Positions 44,020 through 52,403 of a stretch of 64,000 nucleotides of DNA are shown in pieces. Origin of the DNA: Dawidia soli (lineage in GTDB: Bacteria; Bacteroidota; Bacteroidia; Cytophagales; Cyclobacteriaceae); NCBI RefSeq assembly GCF_018598185.1, contig NZ_JAHESC010000006.1, positions 62,001-126,000 on the forward strand. The letters are read 5' to 3'. The stretch's first letter is position 1. Every line of letters starts with the position of its first letter. The position numbers were made by a program, and so were the translations under genes. The notes beneath the pieces were generated by a model. It searched no databases. It saw only the letters and a program-made list of their open reading frames with translations, and was not told the DNA's origin.

Positions 44020-47000
44020 ATGACGATCGCGCGGGAAGAATCTTACAAGACAACGTGCTCTTATTGTGGCGTGGGCTGTGGTATTGTCGTAAAGAAAGAC
44101 AGACGCAACAATGTGACGGTGGAGGGGGACAAAGACCACCCGGTAAACAAGGGGATGCTGTGTTCGAAGGGCATGAATTTACACTATGCCATGAACGACC
44201 ACAGTGACCGGTTGTTATACCCGGAGATGCGGCGCAGTCGTAACCACCCGTTGGAGCGTGTTACGTGGGACGACGCCCTGAAGCGCGCGGCGGCGGTGTT
44301 TAGTACGATCATTCAAAAGCATGGTCCGGATGCGGTGGGTTTTTATGTGTCGGGGCAATGCCTGACGGAAGAGTATTATGTCGTGAATAAACTGGTGAAG
44401 GGCTTTCTCGGCACCAACAACATCGATACCAATTCCCGGTTGTGTATGAGCAGCGCGGTGGCGGGCTATACGCAGATGCTGGGTGAAGATGCGGTGCCAG
44501 TGGCTTATGAAGACATCGAGCTGGCGGATTGTTTTCTCATCGCCGGCGCCAATCCGGCATGGTGTCATCCGATCCTTTTCCGTCGGATCGAAGCGCACAA
44601 GCAGCGCAATCCCGATGTGAAGCTGATCGTTGTCGATCCCCGGAAGACGCAGACGTGTACGGGGGCAGATCTGCACCTGCAGCCGCTGCCGGGCACGGAT
44701 ATCTATTTATATAATGCCATCGCCCGGGTGCTGATCGAGAACGGCGACGTGGACTATACATTCATTCATGAGCACACCGAAGACTATGAGCGCTACCGCG
44801 CGTCGGTCTTTGCCGTGGCGCTCGCCGACGCTGCCCGGATCTGCGCGGTGCCGGAGGAGGAGATCCGGACGGCGGCGGGTTATATTGCAGGTGCGAAGGG
44901 TTTTCTGACGCTTTGGGCCATGGGGTTGAATCAAAGTGTCGTCGGTGTTCATAAGAACTTTGCTTTGATCAGCCTGAACCTGATCACGGGGCACATCGGC
45001 AAGCCGGGCTCCGGACCGTTTTCGCTGACAGGCCAGCCCAACGCCATGGGTGGGCGCGAGGTGGGCGGGCTTGCCACGATGCTGGCGGCGCACCGAAGCT
45101 TACAGAATGCGGATCACCGGCGCGAGGTGGCGGATTTCTGGGGTGTGCCGGCGATCGCGGAGAAGCCGGGCTTAACGGCTACGCAAATGGTGGAAGCCCT
45201 GGAGCGCGGTGAGCTGAAGGCGATCTGGATCATGTGTACCAATCCGCTGGTAAGTTTGCCGGACCTGCGGCGTGTGGAGAAGGCGTTGGGCAATGCGCGG
45301 TTCGTGGTGGTACAGGAAATTTCGCGTATGTCCGATTCGCTGGCTTTTGCGGACCTGGTGCTGCCGGCGGCCGGTCACTTTGAGAAGGAGGGGACCATGA
45401 CGAACTCCGAGCGGCGCATCAGCCACCTGAGCAAAGTCGTGGAGCCTCCGGGCGAGGCGTTGGCGGATGCCGAGATCGTTTGCCGCTTTGCCAAGGCGAT
45501 GGGCTTTCACGGTTTTGACTATGCATCGCCGGCGGCGATCTATGATGAACATGTGCGCCTGACGCACGGCACGAACCTGGACATCAGCGGTCTTTCGTAT
45601 ACGCGCTTAAAAACAGAAGGTACGTTTCAATGGCCGGTGAAAGATGTATCGTCGCCGGGAACGGCGCGGTTGTTCACCGACCACCGGTTCTATACTCCCT
45701 CGCAGCGGGCGCGTTTCTTTCCGCTCGACAAGCCGGCCAATCAATCAGAGCCTCTTACCGCGGACTTCCCGCTGATCCTTACCACGGGGCGGATACGCGA
45801 CCAGTGGCATACGATGACCAAAACGGGTAAGGTGAGCCGCCTGCGCCAGCATATCGACAAGCCTTTCCTGGAAATACACCCGGACGATGCGGCGGCGCGG
45901 GAGATACAGGAGGGCACCGTGGTGACCATACGCAGCGCTCGTGGCGACGTGCGGGTTCGGGCGAAGATCACCGATGAGATCAAGCCGGGCGTTGTTTTTC
46001 TGCCGATGCACTGGGGCAAGGCTTTGACGGACCTGGCCCGGGCGAATAATCTTACGAGCACGTTGGTCGACCCGATCTCGAAGGAACCTGATTTTAAATT
46101 CACGGCGGTGGAGGTGACACCGTATACCAAGCCACGCGAACGCATTGTGGTGGCCGGGGCGGGTGCCGCGGCATTCCGGTTCCTGTGTACTTACCGCTCG
46201 TTGAATAGTACGGATGATATTCTGGTGATCTCCAAAGAGAAGGATCCGTTCTACAACCGGGTATTGCTGCCGGAATATGTAAACGACTCGGTGGGCTGGG
46301 ACCGGCTGCAGAAGTTCCAGGAGGGTGAGTTCGAGTCGCTGAACGTGGCGCTGGAGCTGGAGAATGAGATCGTATCGATCGACCGCCAGCAGAAATATGT
46401 TGTCGACAAACACGGGCGTCGCCACCGGTACGACAAGCTGGTGCTGGCTACCGGTACGCGGGCGTTCATTCCCAAGGACGCGCCGATGCACCTGCCGGGG
46501 ATATTCACCATGCGCACGCGCCCCGACGCCGACCGGCTGAAGGAGCACCTCAGTCCCGGCGGACAGGTCATCGTTATCGGTGGAGGTCTGCTGGGGTTGG
46601 AGCTGGCGGTGGCGTTGCGCGAGATCGAGATACAGGTGTCGGTCATCCAGATGAGCAGCCGCTTAATGGAGCGGCAAATGGATAACCTGGCCGGGCAGTT
46701 GTTACTGGATTTTATCGAAGAGAAGGGCGTGGCGGTATACCTCAACGACCAGGTGCAGCAAGTGGTGTGGGACGATACCACGCAACGGCTGCGTGCCGGG
46801 CTTCGCAGCGGCAAGACGATCCATGCCAATGCGCTGGTCTATGCCGTGGGTACCCGGCCCAACATCGAGTTTGCGCAAGAGGCGGGTGTCGATACCAGCC
46901 GGGGCATTCTTGTGAACGACCACTTGCAGACCAGCGACCCGGACATCTTTGCTATCGGCGAAATAGCCGAGCACCGGGGCAATACGCTGGGTATTACGGC

Positions 47001-47529
47001 TGCTGCCGAGAAGCAGGCGGATGTGCTGGCGCGTTACCTGGACGGCGATGTGCAGAGTATATACGAGGGTACGGTGCCGATGAATATCCTAAAACTTGCC
47101 GGTGTTGATCTGTGCTCGCTCGGTATGGCCGAGATCCCGGTGAACGAGGTGGGGTATGACGAGGTGTTGTTCATCGACAAGTCTATGCGCTATTATAAGA
47201 AGTGTATTATTAAAGACGATCGGCTGGTGGGCGCCATTTTGATGGGCGACAAGAGCGAGTTTGCCGAGTTCAAGGAATTGATCGAAAACCGGATCGAGCT
47301 TTCGGCACAACGGTTGCAGCTGTTGCGTTCGGGTAAGAAGGCCGCGCCGGTGTTGGGCAAGCTGGTGTGCTCGTGTAACCAGGTTGGGTCGGGCAACTTG
47401 CAGGCGTTGATCAAAACGGGGTGCCATACGCTGAACGAGCTTTGCCAACGATCGGGTGCGGGGCTGGGGTGCGGGAGCTGCAAGCCTGAAATTCAAAAGA
47501 TCCTGCGCCTGGAAACTGTAACCGTTTAA
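44020..47529 (+). CDS. single-chain assimilatory nitrate reductase: Mo catalytic unit fused to FAD/NAD(P)H unit and BFD 2Fe-2S domain
   Basis: An 1169-residue fusion. The N-terminal half is a NasA/NapA-type molybdopterin enzyme: 4Fe-4S cysteines C13, C16, C20, C48, the Mo-ligand cysteine C142 in NSRLCMSSAVAGY, and a C-terminal molybdopterin-binding domain (LILTTGRIRDQWHTMTKTG). From about residue 706 a NirB-like FAD/NAD(P)H oxidoreductase follows (FYNRVLLPEY, VIGGGLLGLELAVAL). A BFD-type 2Fe-2S domain ends it (CSCNQ ... GLGCGSCKPEI, about 1117-1163). The first FAD motif reads GAGAAA rather than GxGxxG. Electrons would pass from NAD(P)H to nitrate within one polypeptide. Confidence 0.92.
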   Translation: MTIAREESYKTTCSYCGVGCGIVVKKDRRNNVTVEGDKDHPVNKGMLCSKGMNLHYAMNDHSDRLLYPEMRRSRNHPLERVTWDDALKRAAAVFSTIIQKHGPDAVGFYVSGQCLTEEYYVVNKLVKGFLGTNNIDTNSRLCMSSAVAGYTQMLGEDAVPVAYEDIELADCFLIAGANPAWCHPILFRRIEAHKQRNPDVKLIVVDPRKTQTCTGADLHLQPLPGTDIYLYNAIARVLIENGDVDYTFIHEHTEDYERYRASVFAVALADAARICAVPEEEIRTAAGYIAGAKGFLTLWAMGLNQSVVGVHKNFALISLNLITGHIGKPGSGPFSLTGQPNAMGGREVGGLATMLAAHRSLQNADHRREVADFWGVPAIAEKPGLTATQMVEALERGELKAIWIMCTNPLVSLPDLRRVEKALGNARFVVVQEISRMSDSLAFADLVLPAAGHFEKEGTMTNSERRISHLSKVVEPPGEALADAEIVCRFAKAMGFHGFDYASPAAIYDEHVRLTHGTNLDISGLSYTRLKTEGTFQWPVKDVSSPGTARLFTDHRFYTPSQRARFFPLDKPANQSEPLTADFPLILTTGRIRDQWHTMTKTGKVSRLRQHIDKPFLEIHPDDAAAREIQEGTVVTIRSARGDVRVRAKITDEIKPGVVFLPMHWGKALTDLARANNLTSTLVDPISKEPDFKFTAVEVTPYTKPRERIVVAGAGAAAFRFLCTYRSLNSTDDILVISKEKDPFYNRVLLPEYVNDSVGWDRLQKFQEGEFESLNVALELENEIVSIDRQQKYVVDKHGRRHRYDKLVLATGTRAFIPKDAPMHLPGIFTMRTRPDADRLKEHLSPGGQVIVIGGGLLGLELAVALREIEIQVSVIQMSSRLMERQMDNLAGQLLLDFIEEKGVAVYLNDQVQQVVWDDTTQRLRAGLRSGKTIHANALVYAVGTRPNIEFAQEAGVDTSRGILVNDHLQTSDPDIFAIGEIAEHRGNTLGITAAAEKQADVLARYLDGDVQSIYEGTVPMNILKLAGVDLCSLGMAEIPVNEVGYDEVLFIDKSMRYYKKCIIKDDRLVGAILMGDKSEFAEFKELIENRIELSAQRLQLLRSGKKAAPVLGKLVCSCNQVGSGNLQALIKTGCHTLNELCQRSGAGLGCGSCKPEIQKILRLETVTV

Positions 47530-47555
47530 TCTTATATTGCCTCTCGCGAATTTTC

Positions 47556-49007
47556 ATGGAGACACACGCCAAACGCAATCTTATACGAGCTTTTGTCAAA
47601 GGGGGCTTTCTTTCGCCGGTGGACTTGCTCAAGATCATGGAGCTGTCGCGCTCGCTCGGGAACAAGTACGTATCGTTCGGCTCGCGTCAGGATATTATGT
47701 TTCCGGCCAACGGCGCGGATGAGAGCACGCTGGCGGAGAGCTTTCAGGCGATCCAGATCGACTATGAGCTGGGCAGTGACCAATCGGCGTATCAAAACAT
47801 TGTGAGCTCTTACGTGGCGGTCAATGTCGTGGACACCACGCGGTGGCTGAAGGAAGACACGTATAACGTGCTGATCGACAGCTTTGATTACAAGCCCCGG
47901 CTGAAGATCAACATTGTCGATCCGTTGCAAAGCCTGGTGCCGCTGTTTACGGGGGAGCTTAATTTTATCGCTTCGCGCGAGGAGCACTACTGGTACCTGT
48001 ATATACGCGACCCCCGCAAAGCCAATGCATTGGAGTGCTGGCCTCGCCTGATCTTCGGGCAGGACATACCGCGCATGGCCCGGGAGTTGGAGAAGCTGAT
48101 CCTGGGGTATCATCCTTTCACCACGGAGGAGCTGAACCTGGTGCTGAACAACGAGAAGGTGCGCATCAACTATAAACCGTTGTCGGAAAAGCTGAAGCTT
48201 TCGGAGATCCCGTTCCCGTATTACGAAGGGCTCAACGCGATGCTGAACAACCAGTACTGGCTGGGGTTGTACTGGCGCGACAACCAGTATGACATTGACT
48301 TTATGAGCGCGGCGTGTCGCCTGTGCCAGGAGATCAATATCGGCAAGGTCAACATCATTCCCTGGAAAGCCTTTGTGTTGAAGGGCATCAAGGCCAGCGA
48401 CCGTCTGCGGTGGGAAAAGCTCATGGGTAAGTATGGCATCAACGAGCGCCATTCTTCTCTGGAATTGAACTGGCACCTGCCGGTGACGGACCTGGAGGCG
48501 CTCGATCTGAAACGGTTCCTGGTGCGCGAGCTGGATCAGCAGGATATCAGCACGCACGGTCTGACCTTTACGATCAAGACGCACCGTGATATGGTGTATT
48601 TTACGTCGGTGGTGATCGAGCGTGAGAAACCTGCCGGTGCATTGCCGGGGGAATTCTATACCATTTTGTACGCGCACAACTTCAACCCCAATCACGGCGT
48701 GTACCATCCGTATGCGCAGCATGTGCGGCGGGAGCTGATCCCGGCTTTACTGATCGAGCTTAGCAAGGTGTACTTCCGGCAGCTGAATCCGGAAAAAGAG
48801 CAACAGCAGGCTTTTGTGCCTGCGTCGCAGCCGGCGCGCACGAGCACGGTCTATCAATGCCCGGCCTGCCTGACGGTTTACGACGAGCAATATGGTGATG
48901 CCACTGCCGGGATCCTGCCCGGCGTACCGTTCGAAAAGCTGCCGGCGTCGTATCACTGCCATGTGTGCGAGAGTCCTAAAAAGGACTTTGTGGCGGTGTT
49001 ACGCTGA
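47556..49007 (+). CDS. nitrite/sulfite-reductase-like protein with C-terminal rubredoxin domain
   Basis: A 483-residue soluble protein closing the nitrate operon, 26 bp after the reductase. The C terminus is a rubredoxin with CxxC pairs C435/C438 and C468/C471 at normal spacing. The first 400 residues resemble the ferredoxin-like half domains of sulfite/nitrite reductases (RNLIRAFVKGGFLSPVDLLK, VSFGSRQDIMFP) but lack the paired CxxxxxC and GCxNxC motifs that hold siroheme and 4Fe-4S; only an isolated C254/C257 pair is seen. It is probably an electron-transfer or accessory partner of nitrate reductase rather than a nitrite reductase. Confidence 0.75.
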   Translation: METHAKRNLIRAFVKGGFLSPVDLLKIMELSRSLGNKYVSFGSRQDIMFPANGADESTLAESFQAIQIDYELGSDQSAYQNIVSSYVAVNVVDTTRWLKEDTYNVLIDSFDYKPRLKINIVDPLQSLVPLFTGELNFIASREEHYWYLYIRDPRKANALECWPRLIFGQDIPRMARELEKLILGYHPFTTEELNLVLNNEKVRINYKPLSEKLKLSEIPFPYYEGLNAMLNNQYWLGLYWRDNQYDIDFMSAACRLCQEINIGKVNIIPWKAFVLKGIKASDRLRWEKLMGKYGINERHSSLELNWHLPVTDLEALDLKRFLVRELDQQDISTHGLTFTIKTHRDMVYFTSVVIEREKPAGALPGEFYTILYAHNFNPNHGVYHPYAQHVRRELIPALLIELSKVYFRQLNPEKEQQQAFVPASQPARTSTVYQCPACLTVYDEQYGDATAGILPGVPFEKLPASYHCHVCESPKKDFVAVLR

Positions 49008-49037
49008 TTGGCGAAGTCTGCCTAATCGTTATTTTTG
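49008..49037 (+). promoter_or_regulatory. Bacteroidota-type promoter of the GNAT gene
   Basis: TTG at 49008-49010, then 19 bp, then TATTTTTG at 49030-49037, matching the TTG-N19-TAnnTTTG pattern exactly. The GNAT start codon is 25 bp downstream. The -33 element begins at the base after the stop codon of the preceding gene. Confidence 0.65.
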
Positions 49038-49062
49038 TGGTCTGACCCTGTGGGGCCTTCCT

Positions 49063-49488
49063 ATGACACGCACGATCCGTACGGCTGAGCAAAAAGATAT
49101 TGCGATGCTTACCACTTTATTTAACAGCGATACCCGCATCTTTGGGGAGGACAGTACCGGTTTTGGTGAACGGGATATTACGGAGTATATTCACGATAGC
49201 AGGAAGAAGATATTTGTGTGTGAATCCGGCGGAATGTTAGCCGGGGCTTTGATGGCGGACTATCACGATACGTATTCCCATCTCGAAACGTTGATCGTCG
49301 ACCCGCGGGCACAACAGCAGGGCGTCGGCTCGGCGCTCCTGGAGCACTATGAAAAGGACCTGGATGCCCTGGGCATTACGTTGATCGAGGTGATGACCGC
49401 TGCGGATAACATGGTGATGCGGAAGATCCTGGAGGAGCGGGGGTTTAATAAGGGTAATACATTTGTGTTTTACTCCAGGGTAAAATAA
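49063..49488 (+). CDS. GNAT-family N-acetyltransferase
   Basis: A 141-residue single-domain acetyltransferase. The acetyl-CoA-binding motif A is seen as LETLIVDPRAQQQGVGSALLEHYE (R/Q-x-x-G-x-G/A loop QQQGVGSA), with a C-terminal ERGFNKGNTFVFYSR strand pair typical of GNATs. The start at 49063 follows a consensus promoter, so it is transcribed separately from the nitrate operon. The substrate is unknown. Confidence 0.85.
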   Translation: MTRTIRTAEQKDIAMLTTLFNSDTRIFGEDSTGFGERDITEYIHDSRKKIFVCESGGMLAGALMADYHDTYSHLETLIVDPRAQQQGVGSALLEHYEKDLDALGITLIEVMTAADNMVMRKILEERGFNKGNTFVFYSRVK

Positions 49489-49513
49489 TGTATGTTGATT
49501 TCTTTGAAGGCGC

Positions 49514-49594
49514 ATTTCCAGGTGAGACAAAGGCTGACGGCAGTTGCAAACTGCCTACCGTTCAGGCACAAGTTGCAAACTTGCGCCAGATGCG
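49514..49594. repeat. double-stem dispersed repeat, copy 3
   Basis: Begins with ATTTCCAGGTGAG, then stem GGCAGTT/AACTGCC (49539-49555), spacer TACCGTTCA, second stem GGCACAAGTT/AACTTGCGCC (49565-49587) and the end box GCGCCAGATGCG (to 49594). It is repeated in tandem about 95 bp on. Confidence 0.7.
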
Positions 49595-49615
49595 TATTGA
49601 TTCCCTGATGAAAGT

Positions 49616-49689
49616 ATTTCCAGGTGAGCTGACGGCAGTTACAAACTGCCTACCGTTCAGGCACAAGTTGCAAACTTGCGCCAGATGCG
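49616..49689. repeat. double-stem dispersed repeat, copy 4
   Basis: Near-identical tandem copy of the preceding element: ATTTCCAGGTGAG, stem 49634-49650 (loop base changed from G to A), same spacer, second stem 49660-49682 and end box to 49689. The only indel relative to copy 3 is a few bases before the first stem. Confidence 0.7.
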
Positions 49690-49837
49690 GCCAGATGCTG
49701 TGATCTACTCCCGTTGGCGTAAATAGCGGTATTGCGTGGTCATGGTGGGGTTGTTGGTGAGGATGAAGACGCCGTTCGTACGCTCTGTAGTAACTTGTGG
49801 TTATCGATATCGTTAAAAAAATCCATTCAATCCCCTT

Positions 49838-50755
49838 ATGAAGACACTATCTTTTACGATCCTGAACCTGCTGTTGCTGACGGGTGTAGCCGTTTGCCAG
49901 CAACTTCCTAAACCCCCGGAAACGATCAAGGATGCATTCCCCGCCGGAACTACCTTCCATTCCAACATCGCCTATGCGGGTGATACTGTAAAGAAACACT
50001 TGCTGGATATATACCTGCCGCCGGGTGCGAAAGGTAATGTGCCGCTGGTCATTTGGGTGCACGGCGGCGGCTGGATGCACAACGACAAGTATGCCGATAT
50101 GAGCTATATGACCGGAACGATCCGGACGATCCTGGAGAAGGGTTACGGTCTGGCATCGATCGATTACCGGCACAGTACGACGGCCATCTTTCCCGCGCAG
50201 ATCCAGGATTGTATCCAGGCTGTGCAGTTCCTGCATGATCATGCCGGCGAGTATAAGATCGACCGCGGTCATTTCGCGTTGATGGGCTTTTCGGCGGGTG
50301 GGCACCTGGCGTCGTTGTTAGCGCTCTCGCTTAATAACCAGGTGACGGCTTTTTACCCAGGTGGGCGCAAGCCTACTTTTGCCATCCGCGGTGTGGTGGA
50401 TTTTTATGGGCCGTCGGAGTTTTTGTTGTTCTATGGTAATATGCTTCCGACGCAGACGGGTGATCCGGTCTCTATATTGCTCGGTGCTTCGCCACTGGTG
50501 CGGCCGGATTTGGCGAAACAGGCTAGTCCTGCAACGTATGTCGATAAAGCGGATCCGCCGTTCTTTATTGTGCATGGGGAGAAGGATCCGGATGTGCCGA
50601 CTGCACAGTCTTATCTTTTAAAGGCGTGGCTCGACCTGGCGAAGGTGCGTAATTCGCTGACGGTGGTGAAGGATGCGCCGCATTATGGGCCGATGTTCGA
50701 TACGGAGCCGACGCGGCTGGCGTTGGTGGGTTTTTTGGATTCGACGTTACGATGA
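49838..50755 (+). CDS. secreted alpha/beta hydrolase, esterase (BD-FAE-like)
   Basis: A 305-residue exported esterase. The signal peptide is about 1-20 (LSFTILNLLLLTGVAVCQ). The oxyanion-hole motif HGGGW (VIWVHGGGWMHND) and the nucleophile elbow GFSAGGHLASLLAL define the hormone-sensitive-lipase/BD-FAE group; VHGEKDPDVP and APHYGP supply the acid and histidine of the triad. Relatives remove acetyl or feruloyl groups from plant polysaccharides, but the substrate here is not shown. It lies beside the convergent sulfatase/SusCD locus. Confidence 0.85.
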   Translation: MKTLSFTILNLLLLTGVAVCQQLPKPPETIKDAFPAGTTFHSNIAYAGDTVKKHLLDIYLPPGAKGNVPLVIWVHGGGWMHNDKYADMSYMTGTIRTILEKGYGLASIDYRHSTTAIFPAQIQDCIQAVQFLHDHAGEYKIDRGHFALMGFSAGGHLASLLALSLNNQVTAFYPGGRKPTFAIRGVVDFYGPSEFLLFYGNMLPTQTGDPVSILLGASPLVRPDLAKQASPATYVDKADPPFFIVHGEKDPDVPTAQSYLLKAWLDLAKVRNSLTVVKDAPHYGPMFDTEPTRLALVGFLDSTLR

Positions 50756-50758
50756 TAA

Positions 50759-50872
50759 ATTTTATTTGACGTGCGCGACGACCATGGGCTTCTGAATCCG
50801 CTGGCTAATCTGCCGGCAGTACAGCCGGCGTTGCGGGCCGCTGCTGCGGAGTTGAAAAATGCGCTGAAGTAA
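50759..50872 (+). pseudogene. possible 3' remnant of a sulfatase gene
   Basis: After an in-frame stop at 50756 a reading frame of 37 codons without a start encodes LFDVRDDHGLLNPLAN ... LRAAAAELKNALK, ending in TAA at 50870. This resembles the last segment of sulfatases (LYDLxxDPxExxNLA ... then a helix). It lies next to an intact sulfatase on the other strand. The similarity is short, so this is tentative. Confidence 0.35.
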
Positions 50873-50900
50873 TAGCACGTCGATCATTGTCGATATAAAG

Positions 50901-50930
50901 AAGGCCGTCTCTTGTGGAAGACGGCCTTTC
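50901..50930. terminator. bidirectional terminator between esterase and sulfatase
   Basis: Perfect stem GGCCGTCT/AGACGGCC (50903-50910 with 50919-50926), flanked by AAAGAA on the left and TTTC on the right. It lies between convergent genes and could serve both. Confidence 0.75.
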
Positions 50931-50949
50931 TGGTTTAGAAAGATGGCAG

Positions 50950-52386
50950 TTAGTCTACCACGGCGGGCTTCCGTATATTGTTACCCTGCCGGTTCGTCAA
51001 ATCATCGCCGAGGTCTTGTCGCGCCTCTTCGGCAAAGCCCAGCAGCTTTGTGACGATGTCAGGGTATACTTTTTGCACGTCATACGCTTCACCTGGGTCA
51101 TGCGACAGGTCGTATAGCGCCTGGGGCACCTCTACCTTGTCGATGGCGCCGCCTTTACCGCCGGTACCATGTTGCGGCGCGTACGAACCCGACGTGTGCT
51201 TCAGCACAAGCTTCCAGTGCTTGTAGCGTATGCCCTCCAGATTATTGGCGCCGAAGTAATAATAAAACACTTCGCGAGGTCCTTTGTCCGATTGCTTGAG
51301 CCATAGCGGCAGGAAATTCATGCCGTCGATCTTTTTCTGTGGCAGTGTGGCGCCGGTGGCTGCAGCGATCGTCGGGAGAATATCCATGTTGGTCATCAGC
51401 TGGCTGTTGATGCCACCGGCTTCGACTTTTCCTGGCCAGCGTACGAGTAAAGGCACGCGCGTGCCGCCTTCCCACGACGTAGACTTACCTTCGCGGAAGC
51501 CTCCGGCTGAGCCGGCGTTGTCGCCGAAGTTCAACCAGGGGCCGTTGTCGCTGGTGACGATCAGCAGCGTGTTGTCAGCCAGTTTTTCCTTGTCGAGCGT
51601 TTTCAGGATCTCGCCAATAGACCAGTCGATCTCCATGATCACATCGCCAAATATTCCCAACTCACTTTTGCCTCTGAACTTTTCCGATGCTGCCAGTGGC
51701 ACATGTGGCATGGGGTGTGCCAGGTATAAAAAGAACGGCGCCTTCTTATTCGTCCGGATGAAGTTCACCGCGCGTTCGGTCAGCGTCGTTGTCAGCTTTG
51801 CCTGGTCGTTCAGACTCGTGATAGAATCTACACGCGTGTCATTCTGATAGAGTGACAACACGGGCCAGCGGGCGCGCCAGTCGGACATGTCGGTAATGCG
51901 TTTTCCGGTGAAATCCATAGGCCAGATGTCGTGCGAGTACGGTATGCCGTAAAAGCTATCGAAACCGTAATGGATGGGAAAGAACGGCGGCCGGTTGCCC
52001 AAGTGCCATTTGCCTAGCATGGCCGTGGTATACCCCGCTCTCTTTAACACCGAGGCAATCGTTTCTTCGTCGGGATTCAGCGCGCGTTTGGCCCCGGGAA
52101 GCAACGCGCCCGTCATGCCGAGGCGGTTGGGGTAACAGCCCGTCAGCAACGCTGTGCGCGACGCGGTGCAAACAGCCTGGCCGGCGTTGAAGTGCGTAAA
52201 ACGTGTGCCCTCTTTGGCCAACCGGTTAAAGTTGGGCGTTGGGATGCCCGTCATGCCGTAAGGCTCCGTATCGCCGTAGCCCATATCGTCCATAAAGATA
52301 ACGATGACGTTGGGCCGTGATCTGGGCTGTGCATGGCCGCACCATACGCCGGCCCCGAGAAGTAGGAATACAAGGATATATTTCAT
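50950..52386 (-). CDS. sulfatase (formylglycine-dependent, type I)
   Basis: A 478-residue exported sulfatase. Signal peptide to about residue 20 (MKYILVFLLLGAGVWCGHAQ). Metal-binding D33/D34 (VIFMDDMGYGD) and the formylglycine site C73 in AVCTASRTALLTG, where the cysteine is oxidised by a maturase encoded elsewhere; later GKWHLG and TSDNGPWL motifs complete the active site. It would remove sulfate esters from a glycan. The start at 52386 gives the signal peptide. It follows susD by 17 bp, so the sulfatase is part of this utilisation locus. Confidence 0.93.
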   Translation of the reverse strand: MKYILVFLLLGAGVWCGHAQPRSRPNVIVIFMDDMGYGDTEPYGMTGIPTPNFNRLAKEGTRFTHFNAGQAVCTASRTALLTGCYPNRLGMTGALLPGAKRALNPDEETIASVLKRAGYTTAMLGKWHLGNRPPFFPIHYGFDSFYGIPYSHDIWPMDFTGKRITDMSDWRARWPVLSLYQNDTRVDSITSLNDQAKLTTTLTERAVNFIRTNKKAPFFLYLAHPMPHVPLAASEKFRGKSELGIFGDVIMEIDWSIGEILKTLDKEKLADNTLLIVTSDNGPWLNFGDNAGSAGGFREGKSTSWEGGTRVPLLVRWPGKVEAGGINSQLMTNMDILPTIAAATGATLPQKKIDGMNFLPLWLKQSDKGPREVFYYYFGANNLEGIRYKHWKLVLKHTSGSYAPQHGTGGKGGAIDKVEVPQALYDLSHDPGEAYDVQKVYPDIVTKLLGFAEEARQDLGDDLTNRQGNNIRKPAVVD

Positions 52387-52403
52387 GGGTTGATCATACA
52401 GGT

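Larger units (their letters stand above)
49489..49837. other. 349-bp intergenic region with repeats
   Basis: It carries the tandem pair of double-stem repeats (49514-49689), followed by about 150 bp in which I see no gene. The esterase promoter should lie there, but no full consensus is visible. Confidence 0.6.

Noticed and set aside
49488-49703. A 71-codon open frame after the GNAT gene
   Set aside because: It runs through the tandem palindromic repeats, so its apparent internal repetition comes from DNA elements, not a protein.
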